Part shown: positions 35,494 through 46,300 of the stretch, in pieces
How the letters are laid out: every line of letters begins with the position of its first letter
How positions within the stretch are numbered: the first letter of the stretch is position 1
From: Phocoena phocoena
Taxonomy: Eukaryota > Chordata > Mammalia > Artiodactyla > Phocoenidae
Reading direction: 5' to 3'
NCBI RefSeq assembly: GCF_963924675.1
Contig: NC_089221.1
Coordinates: forward strand, 8,801,851 to 8,865,850
DNA: 64,000 nucleotides
Program-made: the position numbers and the translations under genes
Notes under the pieces: model-generated
The model's database searches: none
The model's input: only the letters and a program-made list of their open reading frames with translations
Told to the model about the DNA's origin: nothing

Positions 35494-35956
35494 ACCAACT
35501 TGATTTTATTTGACCAGAAGGAAGCTGACTGAGCTGGCCTTTTAACATAGGAGTACAGAATGTATTTCATTGGAAACATGCTGTAAAAATCTCAGAAAGC
35601 AGAACACTTAGAAACTTGGTTTTCCTTTATAACCAAAGCTTCAAGTTAGAAGTTTAGAGAAATAGAATGGTTGGGCATGTGATCCAGGTTTTTAATGGTG
35701 ATGGTATATTGTAAGGGTAGTGTTTGTTTTTGAATGATAACTTAGTTCTCAGAGAAAATGGACAGCATAGATCTTAAGAAACCATAAAAGAATTTCCATA
35801 TAGTATTAAAACCCATAGGCTTAAATCTGAGAATTTTTAAAATATGAGAGTCAGCCAAACATAAGTTACCAAAATCAAAAGCAACACGTTCTGGTTGTTT
35901 TATATTTCAACAATTTTTCCTGAAGTGGTAAGTGATTACTTTAAAACATCAGTATC

Positions 35957-35981
35957 AAAAAAAAAAAAAAAAAAAAAAAAA
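35957..35981. repeat. Poly-A tract in the MARCHF6 3' UTR
   Basis: Twenty-five consecutive A, a possible internal priming site for cDNA synthesis. Confidence 0.95.
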
Positions 35982-36396
35982 CTCGACATAGGATTCAGTG
36001 TTACAGTTTTTGGCACTTTGTAGTAGCCCTTTCTCATATTTGAAATAAGGTCTTTGCTAGCCCTACCTTTACTTAGAAATTTAGTCCTACTGTAAAAATT
36101 AGGAGCATTTTAAACATAATGCCACCTGTCATGGTGTATGTCTATATCAGTTGTTCTCTTTGGGAGAAAAATATTATCAAATTGGGCATATAACTTGATC
36201 GTGTTAATTTAAGTTTCTTTTTTAATTTTTCAGAGAATTTGTAGATCTTGATATAAAGTTATTGGAACACACTTATCTGTTTTACCAGAAAGAGATCTAG
36301 GCAGATATTACAAAAGATTAAAAATTGTTATTCTACAAAATTTTAAGTGAATCTTATCAGATATTTTGTAAAAAAAAAAAAAAACACCAAAAAACA

Positions 36397-36474
36397 TATA
36401 ATATACATATGTGTGTGTGTGTGTATGTGTGTGTATATATATATGTATATATATATATACATATATATATATAT
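36397..36474. repeat. (TG)n/(TA)n compound microsatellite
   Basis: TG repeat followed by TA repeats within the inferred MARCHF6 3' UTR. Confidence 0.95.
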
Positions 36475-37358
36475 GAATGGCCAAAAAGTTGCCCTCCATT
36501 TCACTGGCAGATAACTTTATCTTGTCTTACTTAAGGATTTCCCCTGGTTTTTCAGTTGTGCTTTGTCCTGTTTTTTTCAATAAGGTGAATACTTTCATAA
36601 GGAAAGCATTTGCTGGCATACTATTTACTTGGGTAGCATCAAGATTTTATTATTAACCAATAGTCTTATAAATATTTAAAACTTCTAGTTCAGAAAGTGC
36701 TAGTATTGCTGCCCTTCTTCATGTAGAATTAAAAAAAAATAAGTGTAGTTTTGCTTCATTTTACATTGGGCTAAGACTGTCTTCAAGGAATTTAATTAGG
36801 AAAGAAGACCTTTTTGCTTTATTTTTACTACTTATAAATTGAAGACAAATCAACATTTGGGGTTAGTTTTACATGACCAGTTATCAAATGGTCATAGTAC
36901 GAAGTATGCAGTTGTTCATTATTAGCAAATTCTGTTTGATTTTTAAACTATTAAGTACTAATAGTTGAGATGAACACTGAAGAAAAATGCCAATGTGAAG
37001 TTTGTGTATAGCTAGCCTTAAAAAAGCTCCATGTTTTCCGGTGATTTTTTTTCCTGTTCTCTGGAGAAACAGTGGAGATTGGACATCTCAATTCCAGATG
37101 TAAATGAAAAGTAATTTTTATTTCAACATTTAATATAACTGTTATTACTGTGGATTCTTGTCTTGTGTTTTTTCTTTCCCTTATTCAAGTAATAGAGAAG
37201 AACTTTTTCTCAAATGATTTGATCTTAGATGATATGTCCTTTCTGTATTGGCAAAATGCTACTATTAAAGTGTAATTCTTGAATTTAGGTTGAATTGATG
37301 ACTTTTTAAAACAAAACAGTGAAGCACTGGACATTGCTACATTGGATTGCATTTGCAA

Positions 37359-37400
37359 ACACACACACACACACTCATACACTCACCCACTCACTCACTC
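37359..37400. repeat. (AC)n / (CACT)n simple repeat
   Basis: AC dinucleotides followed by ACTC-type units. Confidence 0.9.
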
Positions 37401-37736
37401 TGAAGCATGTTGCACCAGTATAAGAACACTGGCACTTTTTTAAACGTTGCAAGTGAGCTACTTACTCTCATTTTCAGGATTGAGTATTTTAAAGCTCTCT
37501 ACTTACTGTGGTAAGTTTTTTATATTGTAAAATTAAATGATTATGTTTAAAATACTCCTTTAGAATGTTACCTATTCAGTTGCCATCAAGAAGAAAACGA
37601 CTGTCTTACTACAAAGGTATTACTGAAGCCTCACTTGTGGAGATTCTCTAACTTCCTTGTATCTACTTAATTAACGTGCCCCTCAATCAGATGTTTTCCT
37701 TTCAGTCCATTACTGCCCTGTGTCATTTTTTTAATC

Positions 37737-37742
37737 AATAAA
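37737..37742 (+). terminator. Polyadenylation signal (intermediate)
   Basis: AATAAA about 3.35 kb after the MARCHF6 stop, followed by an unremarkable downstream region without a strong GT-rich element. Confidence 0.35.
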
Positions 37743-38092
37743 ACAGCCATCACGAGTAAGGGCTTCTTTCAGGTAATCCCCAACAATATCTTTGGCATTT
37801 AATACAACATAAAGATAAGACAGGATACATCTGTTTTCATTCCCATCTATTTTGTATGAGTGCCTCATTTTGTAGTCATGAAATTAATATAGTACCTTAA
37901 ATGAAAACGTAATGACCATAAGGCCTAGAAATGACTGTTGTAGAAGCTCAATGAATAGAACATTTACTTAGTTGGGATGTTAGTTTTCTATTAAATACCT
38001 TAGATACCCAGACCAACTTTATGTGTATATATTCTAAAGTGCTCCCTTTTTTATGTGGTTGTTTGTTGCCTTCTGAGTTGAGAGAAAAATTG

Positions 38093-38098
38093 AATAAA
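38093..38098 (+). terminator. Polyadenylation signal (distal, favoured)
   Basis: AATAAA followed by GTTAGTTG and a TTTTTTTGG-containing stretch, a plausible GU/U-rich downstream element. About 3.7 kb after the MARCHF6 stop. Confidence 0.5.
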
Positions 38099-39399
38099 AA
38101 CGTTAGTTGTAGCCTAGTTTTTTTGGTTTATTTTTGCTTTGTTGCAAGATTGCTTCAGAATTATGAAATGTGCCTTATTAGTTGGCACAGGCAGATAATC
38201 CAGATTGTTAAAAGTATAATAATTATGGAAGAAAAAACTCAAGTTACATATGACTATAGCTACTCCGTTCTAAGTAGGAACTTGAAAGTATAGTTGCAGA
38301 AGACACACCTTGCCCCTCTCTCCCTCCACTGTGGTTACAGCCCATCCTCACTGGGAAGAGCGAAGCCCTTCTTCTTGTGCCACAGGCAGGATGCCACCCA
38401 GCTCTGCGCCTCCACTACAAGATCTGAGTGTAAAGTTTCACCAGGTTGTCTTTTAGGTGGAGATTTGGATAGAGTAAAAGTCCACTTCACGTACTGATCA
38501 TATGTATCAGAGAAAAAGGAAAGGGTTGCTTGAGGTTTTTAAAGTGCTCTTTGTGAAGAGATCCTTTTGTTTCTATTTTTTGTTTCTAGGTTCAAAACTT
38601 TTTCTATGATTTTGAAAAATCATTTATGCATTTTTATTTATTTCAAATGCAGTGGTGGTAGGTGAAATGCTATTTGATCCATAGGGCATGTGTAATCTGT
38701 GAAGTTGAACTTTATTGCAAAGGAAATTGTACAGTGAAATCTCAGAAAGTGGCCATGAATTCCCTCCTCCCACTGTGCAGTTTGCAGCCACTCTTGTTGC
38801 GAACAGAGCCAACATCACGAGTGAAATGAGGGTCTGAGGAGGTGAATTCTCCCCAGCCCCACTCTCATTTTTTTTGGTGTCTCTTTTGTTTCCAGCACTG
38901 TACTTAGTACTGTAGTAGAATGAGGTATGGGGTCTGCCTTCAAGGAGCCCAGTTAGAATGGAAAAGAACAAAAAAATGAGCCGAAGTTTCCATTGTAGGT
39001 ATGAGTCAAATGCCACAAGGAACACAGAAAGGACTCACCTTGGGCGAGGCTGTGATGACCTGGTGGCGCTCAGGTCCTGTTCTGTGTATACAGGCACCCC
39101 TCCCACACACCCACACCACAGTTCCTCTTTCACCCTCTTGCAGTCTACTTCTGCTCAGTCCCACATGGCACTACAACTGTCTGTATGTCGACAGCAGTAA
39201 CCCACTTTACATTGTCTAATGGTCATTTTGAAATTTCTTCCTTTACATATGTAACAGTGCCATGTCTTTCTGCTTCTCCATGTTTGTTCAGTAACTTTTC
39301 TTTAGGACAAGAAGCTTCATACACGAGAACCCCACTCATTCACTCCTTTCTTTGCTTAAATGGAGCAATCCCTTCTGCTAGCTGCACAAATCCAAAGGT

Positions 39400-40670
39400 G
39401 TGATGGAGCAGAAAAGAGAGTCCAGAAATAGACCTACACGTATACAGATAGCTGCTTTTTGACAAAGGTGCAGAAGTCAAACATAGTGCTGGAGTAATTG
39501 GACGTCCAGATACAAGATTAAAACCTGATCCGTATCTCAACAGTTGTAAAAAATAACTCATGGATTACAGTGCTAAATGTTAAAACCCCAAACTATATAA
39601 CTTCTAGAAGAAGACCAAGGGGAAAATATTCAACCTTGGGTTGTAACCCCAAAAGCACAATCCATAGAAGAAAAATTTGATGAATTGGGCTTTATCAAAA
39701 TTGAGACCGTCTGCTCTTTGAAATACAATGTTTAGAGAAACAAAAAAGACAAGACATGGAGTGGCAGAAAATATTTACAGAACATTTCTGATAAAATGCA
39801 TTCGGAATAAAGAAGTCTCTAAACTCAGTAGTAAGAAAACCTATTTGCCCATTTTAAAAATGGGCAAAATATTTAACACACTTCACTGAAGAGGATATGG
39901 ATATATATATATATATATATATATATGGCAAATTACATGCGAAGATGTTCAACAGAATTAGCCATAAGTAAAATGCAAATTAAAACCACAATGAGATGCC
40001 CGTTCATACCCATGAGAATGGCTAACACTAAAAATACCATACCACGTGGTGGGGAGGATGTGGAGGAACCAGGAACTCGCCCCGCTGGAGGGAATGTAAA
40101 ATGGTACAGCTGCTTTGGGAAATAGCTGGGCAGTTCTTAAAAGGTTAAAATCTGTTTACTTACCACTCCTAGGTCTTCACCAAAAGAAAACATGTAAGTC
40201 CGTATGAAGACTTAAACACGTGCGTGTTCATAGTAGCTTTATTTGTACTAACCCAAAGCTGGAAGCAATCCTCGTGCCCATCAACTGATGAATGGATAAA
40301 TGATTATCCATATAATGAGATACTGCTCAGCAACAGAAAGCAATTCACTATCCGTATATACAGCTTGGGCAGATCTCAAAATGATGCTGAGTGGAAGTAG
40401 ACAAAAAGTGTACTGTGTACTTTTCATTTATATAGAATTCTAGAAAATACCGAGTAACCTCCAGCAATCTAGAAAGCAGATCATTGCGGGTAGGGACGTG
40501 GGGGGATTTCACAGGCATGTGAAGAGACGGGGCGGAGAGGACGCATGTGTGTGACAGATGTGTTCACTATCTTGATGGAGTTCTGGTTTGACATGTCAGG
40601 GTGTGCCAAACTGCAGTTTAAATTGGTGCAATTTACTGAATGTTAATTACACCTCAATTTTAAAAAGTAT
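39400..40670 (+). mobile_element. Old L1 3' part, sense orientation
   Basis: Diverged ORF2 end and 3' UTR. AAATAGACCTACACGTATAC comes near the start, then a TTGATGAATTGGGCTTTATCA segment, ATGGATAAATGATTATCCAT near 40292, and TTACACCTCAATTTTAAAAA at the end. It carries an (AT)13 tract at 39901-39926. No long frame survives. Confidence 0.8.
39901..39926. repeat. (AT)13 microsatellite
   Basis: Perfect AT dinucleotide run inside the old L1. Confidence 0.95.
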
Positions 40671-40684
40671 TATGTTCATACATT

Positions 40685-41240
40685 GTCTTTGACCATTTCA
40701 CACCTTCCTCTTCCTCAAAGTGCCACCTTCTCTACCTTCCTGACTTTTGGCTGATGATTTTTATTCCTATTTCACTTAGAAGATAGAAGCAATCAGAACA
40801 GAACTTTTCACAAGTTCACACCCTCTGCCCCATCACCCCCTGTGTTTATTGTGCTCCAGGCAGCCTCCCCTTTTCCACAACAGGTCAAACCTCAGGGCCT
40901 TTGCATTTGCTGTTTGCCATGCCTTAATATTCTTCCTCCAAGCTCTCCCCAACCTCCTTGTTTCTATACTAAAATGTCTTCCTTAGGGAGGCTTATCTGA
41001 GATTGTAGCTACTTGGGCATTCCTGTCTCCTGCTATATTTTTCTCTTTCATATTAACGTACTGTACAGTTTACCTATCTTGTTTGTATTTGCATGTTTTT
41101 CCCTCACTTGAATGTAAGCTCCAGAGATTGAAAAAAAAAAAAAAACTATTTGGGGATTACTACTGTATTCCAGGACAGTCCTGGGACATATTGGGTGTTC
41201 TATAAATATTGTTGGGTAAGTAAATAAATGAATGAATCAG
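40685..41240 (+). repeat. L2 3' end
   Basis: AACCTCAGGGCCTTTGCATT, then CTTGAATGTAAGCTCCAGAG and the tail TTCTATAAATATTGTTGGGT with AAATGAATGAAT. This is the best-preserved L2 in the window. Confidence 0.8.
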
Positions 41241-41259
41241 AATAATGTATATATGGTTA

Positions 41260-41800
41260 AAATAAAACCTGAAAGCCATCCTCCAGAGGTTAGCACTGTC
41301 AGTAGCTTGGTGTTTGCTTCCAGACTGTGCTCTGCATAAGCATTCGTTCACTGATGCTCTTATCAACACGGGTGGTACGTGCCCTGGGCTGCTCTGCAGG
41401 TGGCTTCTTTCACTTTATATTTCTGAGCATCTTTTTATGTCAGTACATAAGTAGCTATCCCATTTTAAACTTTTAGCTGTATTGTATTCCATTGTGTGGA
41501 TAAGATTATGATTTAAGTTTTCTGAAAGGCAATTGGTTAACCCATTTTATTACATGCTATAGTAAACATTTTTGTCCATATTACTTTACTAGTATTTCTG
41601 TAGGATAAATTCCTAGAAGTAAGACTGCTAAATCATCAAACATATTTAAAGTGCCAAATTGCCCCCAAATGTAATAATTAACACTCCTCTCATCAGTGTA
41701 TGAGATTCCTCGTTTTCCCATATCGTCATCAACATTAAATAGTGCCTATTTTCAGTTTTGCTAATGCTGTTAACTTGGAAACGTGTGTGTCTTCATTTGG
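41260..41800 (-). repeat. Old L1/HAL1-like fragment
   Basis: TATTCCATTGTGTGGATAAG, then AAATTCCTAGAAGTAAGACT and GTGCCAAATTGCCCCCAAAT are typical of old L1M/HAL1 copies in reverse orientation. Confidence 0.55.
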
Positions 41801-42699
41801 TAGGTAAGTTGCCCAGTAGAGTTGTTGTGTTTGGGGATTGATACCTCTAGGGAAGGAAGGAGGGCTTGTCACTGGCCCCTCCTGAAGACAGCTCATCCTT
41901 CGTGTCGAGAGGTGAGCAAGGGGAGGTGGGTCTCAGGGCCTGTTTCATTCAGTGTGGGTGTTAAGGGCAGCTGCAGCAGCCAGCCAGGAGACCCCTAAAC
42001 TAGGTAGGATTCACACCTTGTACGCTGCCCTGGTCAGCATCCACCAGAAGGGAACAGTTTCTCCTACCCCTGGACCCAAAACTATTGTATCGGAAAAGGT
42101 AGCTTATTTTCTCCTAGACCCGATTAGATTGGCTCAACCGTCCTATCTTACTTAGGAAAACAAGTTAAATAGAATCTTCTTTTAGCTGGAAACTGCCCAC
42201 TGTCTAAACTCTTAAGTGGCTTTTGAACTGCCAATGAGTTCACTAAGTGGTGCCGATTGGGCCACGGGAACAGCACTTGCGAAGGCGTCGAGGTCAGACA
42301 CGTCTAGGACAGACACGTCAGTCTGGGAAGGCAGGGGCCAGATTCCTTCTGGGAGGCCCGTGCTGCGCGCACACACCAGCCTCCAGGACTTTAATGGCTT
42401 CCTACCTTGCAGTCTACGAGGTATCTCGCTCCAGAGCTTCACGGAGGCCTTGCCAAGGAAAGGGGGGGGGGGTCCTTTGTGAATTCGCCGCTCACATTTG
42501 GCAGTGGGAAACCTATCAAAAGGCCCTTTCCTAAGAGAAATGTTCCGCTCGTGCAGCTGTGAGCTATCTGTTAAAGCAGAGGGGGCGCCGAAGCCACACT
42601 GGTCAGGCGCGTTCCGCCCCCGCCTCCAGCACCGGCCTGAGGCCGGCTTCGGCTCGGGGCCTGTGCGCGTGCGCGACGCCAGAGGGGCAGGGCCCGCGC

Positions 42700-42824
42700 G
42701 TGTCTCGGTTGCCTGGATACCGCTGCGAAGCAGTAGCTGCGGCTTGCGCTCTAGTTGCCGCGTCGCGTTTGTTGCTAGAACTGGCGGTCGGTCCTCATTT
42801 TACAAGGAGCCCGAGGAGGAACGG
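42700..42824 (+). other. ROPN1L: ROPN1L non-coding exon 1 (5' UTR, start approximate)
   Basis: A good donor, ACGG|gtaaga, at 42824/42825 pairs with the acceptor gcag at 43133, leaving a 309-base first intron. No in-frame ATG is needed from this exon because the start codon is in the next one. The 5' boundary is a guess within the CpG island. Confidence 0.5.
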
Positions 42825-43133
42825 GTAAGAGCCCTCGTCGGCCGTCCGCGCCTCACGAAGCCGGCCTCTCGGCCCGCCCCCAAACCTAGGATTCCGGCCG
42901 GGCCCTGGCCCCGGCCCCACCCCAAACCCGGGGAAAGGCGGGAGGCCAGGTCTGGCCCAGTTTAAACCCGGAACCCCGACCTGGTTCAGGATCCCGGACC
43001 TCGGTCCCGCCCCAAACTCCCGTCCTCCCCCAGGCTCCAAACTCCGGACCCGGGACCCCGGCCCCTGAGCCCCGTGGCCGTCGTGTCTCCCCCGCGCCCC
43101 AGGCTGACCAACCCTCCCTTTCTCGCTCCGCAG

Positions 43134-43308
43134 CACAGCTTGATTCTTCCCAGCTTGGTCCTGGTCTGCGGAGAGCGATGCCTCTTCCCGACACCATGTT
43201 CTGCGCGCAGCAGATCCACATTCCCCCGGAACTGCCGGACATCCTGAAGCAGTTCACCAAGGCTGCGATCCGCACCCAGCCCGCCGACGTGCTGCAGTGG
43301 TCCGCGGG
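43134..43308 (+). CDS. ROPN1L: ROPN1L exon 2: end of 5' UTR and codons 1-44
   Basis: The exon starts after gcag at 43133. The ATG is at 43178, in the context GAGCGATGC. It encodes the start of the RIIa-like domain up to LQWSAG, and the donor is gtaagc at 43309. The start is chosen because it matches the family N-terminus. A second in-frame ATG is at codon 7. Confidence 0.93.
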
Positions 43309-46300
43309 GTAAGCGCCCCAGGGCCAGCGCCTGGGAGAGCTGGCCCGTCCCCGTGCCCAGTCGTGCCTAGTGAATCCTCCTTCCTGGACCAGTGGTCCAA
43401 CGCTCGGGACACTTAGGGTACCGGCAAAACTTTCACTTTAGCATTGGTGGTATCTACACCGAAGTATCATCTAGGAAACATCCTGGTTTATTGACCACGA
43501 GACCAGAAATTACTGCAAAATGCTCATTTATCTACAAAGCAATGACAGCTCCATTGTTGGAGAGTGGTATTTATGCAGGTAGACTAAAATTTATAAAGCA
43601 GTTACACTGAGTAAAAAGTTTCTGCATTGTGTTACAAAGCAAACTATCACAGTTTCTTTATTTGTGAAATGATTTTTACAAGGAGGAATCTTATGATGAT
43701 GTTCCTTGTCTTCAGAGAACCCTTCAGGATTAGGTACCTGTTGAGTTTATTGGAACCAGAAGGGCTGGTTCACGTTGGGGTAACCATCCCAAGGCTGCTA
43801 TAAGGTCAAACTGCCCAGCTTAGTTCACAACACATGAATCTTCGCAGTTTCTTGCAGCAAACATTCTAACCATTTCCAGGAACAGACGTTAATACTTTAA
43901 AAGTCACAACTCAACCGACCTTACAACCATTAAAATAAACCCTGTTGATTTTATAGGAAGGCTCTTTGTCCTTTTTCAGTAAACAAATTCAGACTCGGAA
44001 ACTCAATTTTGTGGTCCCAAGAATCAGTATAAATTTAACTTAATATTTTTTAGTAACTAGCCTGTCAAATTTTGCTGACCTTCCCTAAACCGTGTGACCA
44101 AAGTGAATTAGTTTCCTATGACTGCTGTTAACAGATAACCACCAAACATGTTGGCTTAAAACAAGAAACGTTTATTCTCTTACAGTTCTGGAAGCCAAAA
44201 GTCCAAAATCAGTTTCCCCAGGCTACAGTCAAGATATTGGTGGGACTTTGCTCTCTCTGGAGGTTCTAGGGAGAGTCTGATCCCTCCCCTTGCCTTTTCC
44301 AGCTTCTAGAGCTGCATTCCTTGCCTTGTTTGGCTCCTGGCATACCTCCATCGTCAATACTGTGGCATCCTCACATCTACCTCTGCCTCCCTCTTCTAGG
44401 GACACTTGTGATTGCATTTAGGAACCATCCTGATAATCCAGGATGATTTTCCCATCTCAAAATCCTCACTCGGGCTTCCCTGGTGGCGCAGTGGTTGAGA
44501 GTCCGCCTGCCGATGCAGGGGACATGGGTTCGTGTCCCGGTCCGGGAAGATCCCACATGCCAGGGAGCGGCTGGGCCCGTGAGCCATGGCCGCTGAGCCT
44601 GCGTGTCCGGAGCCTGTGCTCCGCAACGGGAGAGGCCACAACAGTGAGAGGCCCGCGTACCGCAAAAAAAAAAAAAAAAAAAAATTCCTCACTCAATATC
44701 TGCAAACTCCCTGTTACCGTGTAAAAGAAGATCCACAGCTTCCAGGATTAGGATGAGGATATCTTTGGGGCCCTTACTGCACCTGCCACCAGAGGCTACT
44801 GGTTAATCCAGCACTTTGCCTTCTGACAAATGCTTCTGTCTATTGCTTCTGAAAGACTCTCTCAAGGTTCTTGCCCAAAATTGTGGCCTCTAGTATTAAC
44901 CATTATTCAAGCCTAAATAAGAGATACAACTGATTCATAAGAGTTTATTTGTTCTCTACCAAACATTCCAAGATTTAATCTTTTTTTTTTCTTGGAACAT
45001 TATATTTGGTAACACTTTAGAGACAACTATTTTAAGCTTCATTTTAATTTAAAAGGCTTAATCGAGAAGTTTCTGAATGTTCCATGCAGCTAATTACTCT
45101 TAAGAGCAGTTTTGGAGTTTAGGAGAAAAAGCAAGCATTAGTCATGTATCCCAACTCTCTCAGAACAGAATCTGTTAGGGAGAGATGTCATCCAGAAGAG
45201 GGTGAATTGGTCTTTGAAAGATTTTGTAGCGATTGGGGTTAAGACAAGGCAGAAGAGGAAACAGCGTATAACACGAGGGCCACGACAGGAAGGGAAAAGC
45301 AGCGGAAAGCAAAGCAGAAAGCCAGGGTGCGTCTGGAAGAGACTGCTGTGGAAGGTTCCAGCACGCATTCAGGGGAGGGTTCTTCTCAGACGAGCCTCAC
45401 CCCCAGCCTCTGCCACGACGCAGCGGCTAATTGGCTGTACGTGATGCTGTCATTGAGTCCTGAAGGCTTGTGCTCACGTGCGCCTTATACTGGAGGGCAT
45501 GTGACACAAGTTGGCCTGGACACTCAGGCAGGCTTCCTCCACCTCGGCTCTATGGCTGCTTTGGAGTGACATCTCTTTGGGGGGCGTGGGGCTGTCCTGT
45601 GGATTAGAGGGTCCTTGGCGGCCTGCTGACCTGCCCCCACCAGGTGCCAGAAGCACCATCCACCCCAAGTTGTGGCGACCAGAAGTGTCTCCAGACGCTG
45701 CCAGTGCCTTCCTGGGGGAAGGGGCGCTGCGCTAGAGGCTGGGCCGAGCCTGGTGAGTGGTTTGACGCGTGGTGAGGAGTAAAGTCCGCGAAATCGTTGA
45801 AAACCCTAATTTGGAACATGGCATAGTGAAGCACCCCCTCAACCTGGCCCTGTAGGTCTTGAGGTCCACGTTTGTCTAACTGCCTGCCTTTTAGCTTTCT
45901 CTCAGACTATTAAATTCACAAAATATGACTGGACTTGTCCTAAAAGCGTGAAAACAAAGTCGAATTTGAGGGGTGGAGAGAGAAGAAGGGGATGAGATAT
46001 AACATTTCTGTTAGCCTAACAAATACCTATTTATCTACATTTTGTTACATCAGAGATGTCTCTATTTACTCATATCTTTTTTAAAAATTTTATTGGAGTA
46101 GAACTGATTTACAGTGTTGCGTTAGTTTCGGCTGTACAGCAAAGTGATTCTATCCATTCTTTTTCAGATTCTTTACCCATATAGGTTATTACAGAATATT
46201 GAGCCGAGTTCCCTGTGCTCTACAGTAGGTCCTTGTTGGTTATCTGTTTTACATAGAGCAGTGTGTATGTTAATCCCAAGCTCCTAGTTTATCTCCCCAC

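Larger units (their letters stand above)
34392..38115 (+). other. MARCHF6: MARCHF6 3' UTR (extent inferred)
   Basis: AT-rich non-coding sequence follows the MARCHF6 stop. Canonical AATAAA signals sit at 35476, 35488, 37737 and 38093. The last is followed within 20-40 bases by a T/GT-rich stretch, so it is my choice for the distal end. It contains a poly-A run (35957-35981), a TG/TA microsatellite (36397-36474) and a CA/CACT repeat near 37359-37400, but no SINE, which is consistent with a constrained transcribed region. The start is certain, whereas the end is inferred. Confidence 0.55.
42550..43330. promoter_or_regulatory. ROPN1L: CpG-island promoter of ROPN1L
   Basis: An abrupt change to very GC- and CpG-rich sequence, unlike the AT-rich flanks. 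It covers the inferred non-coding exon 1 (ending at 42824) and the first coding exon. There is no TATA box in a suitable place. Three GTTGCC/GTTGCT half-sites (42708, 42754, 42771) resemble RFX X-box halves, which would suit an axonemal/sperm gene. The exact start of transcription cannot be fixed from sequence. Confidence 0.7.

Noticed and set aside
42216..42534. Overlapping frames of 76-95 codons upstream of ROPN1L
   Set aside because: Flank of the CpG island. No conserved protein and no splice logic.
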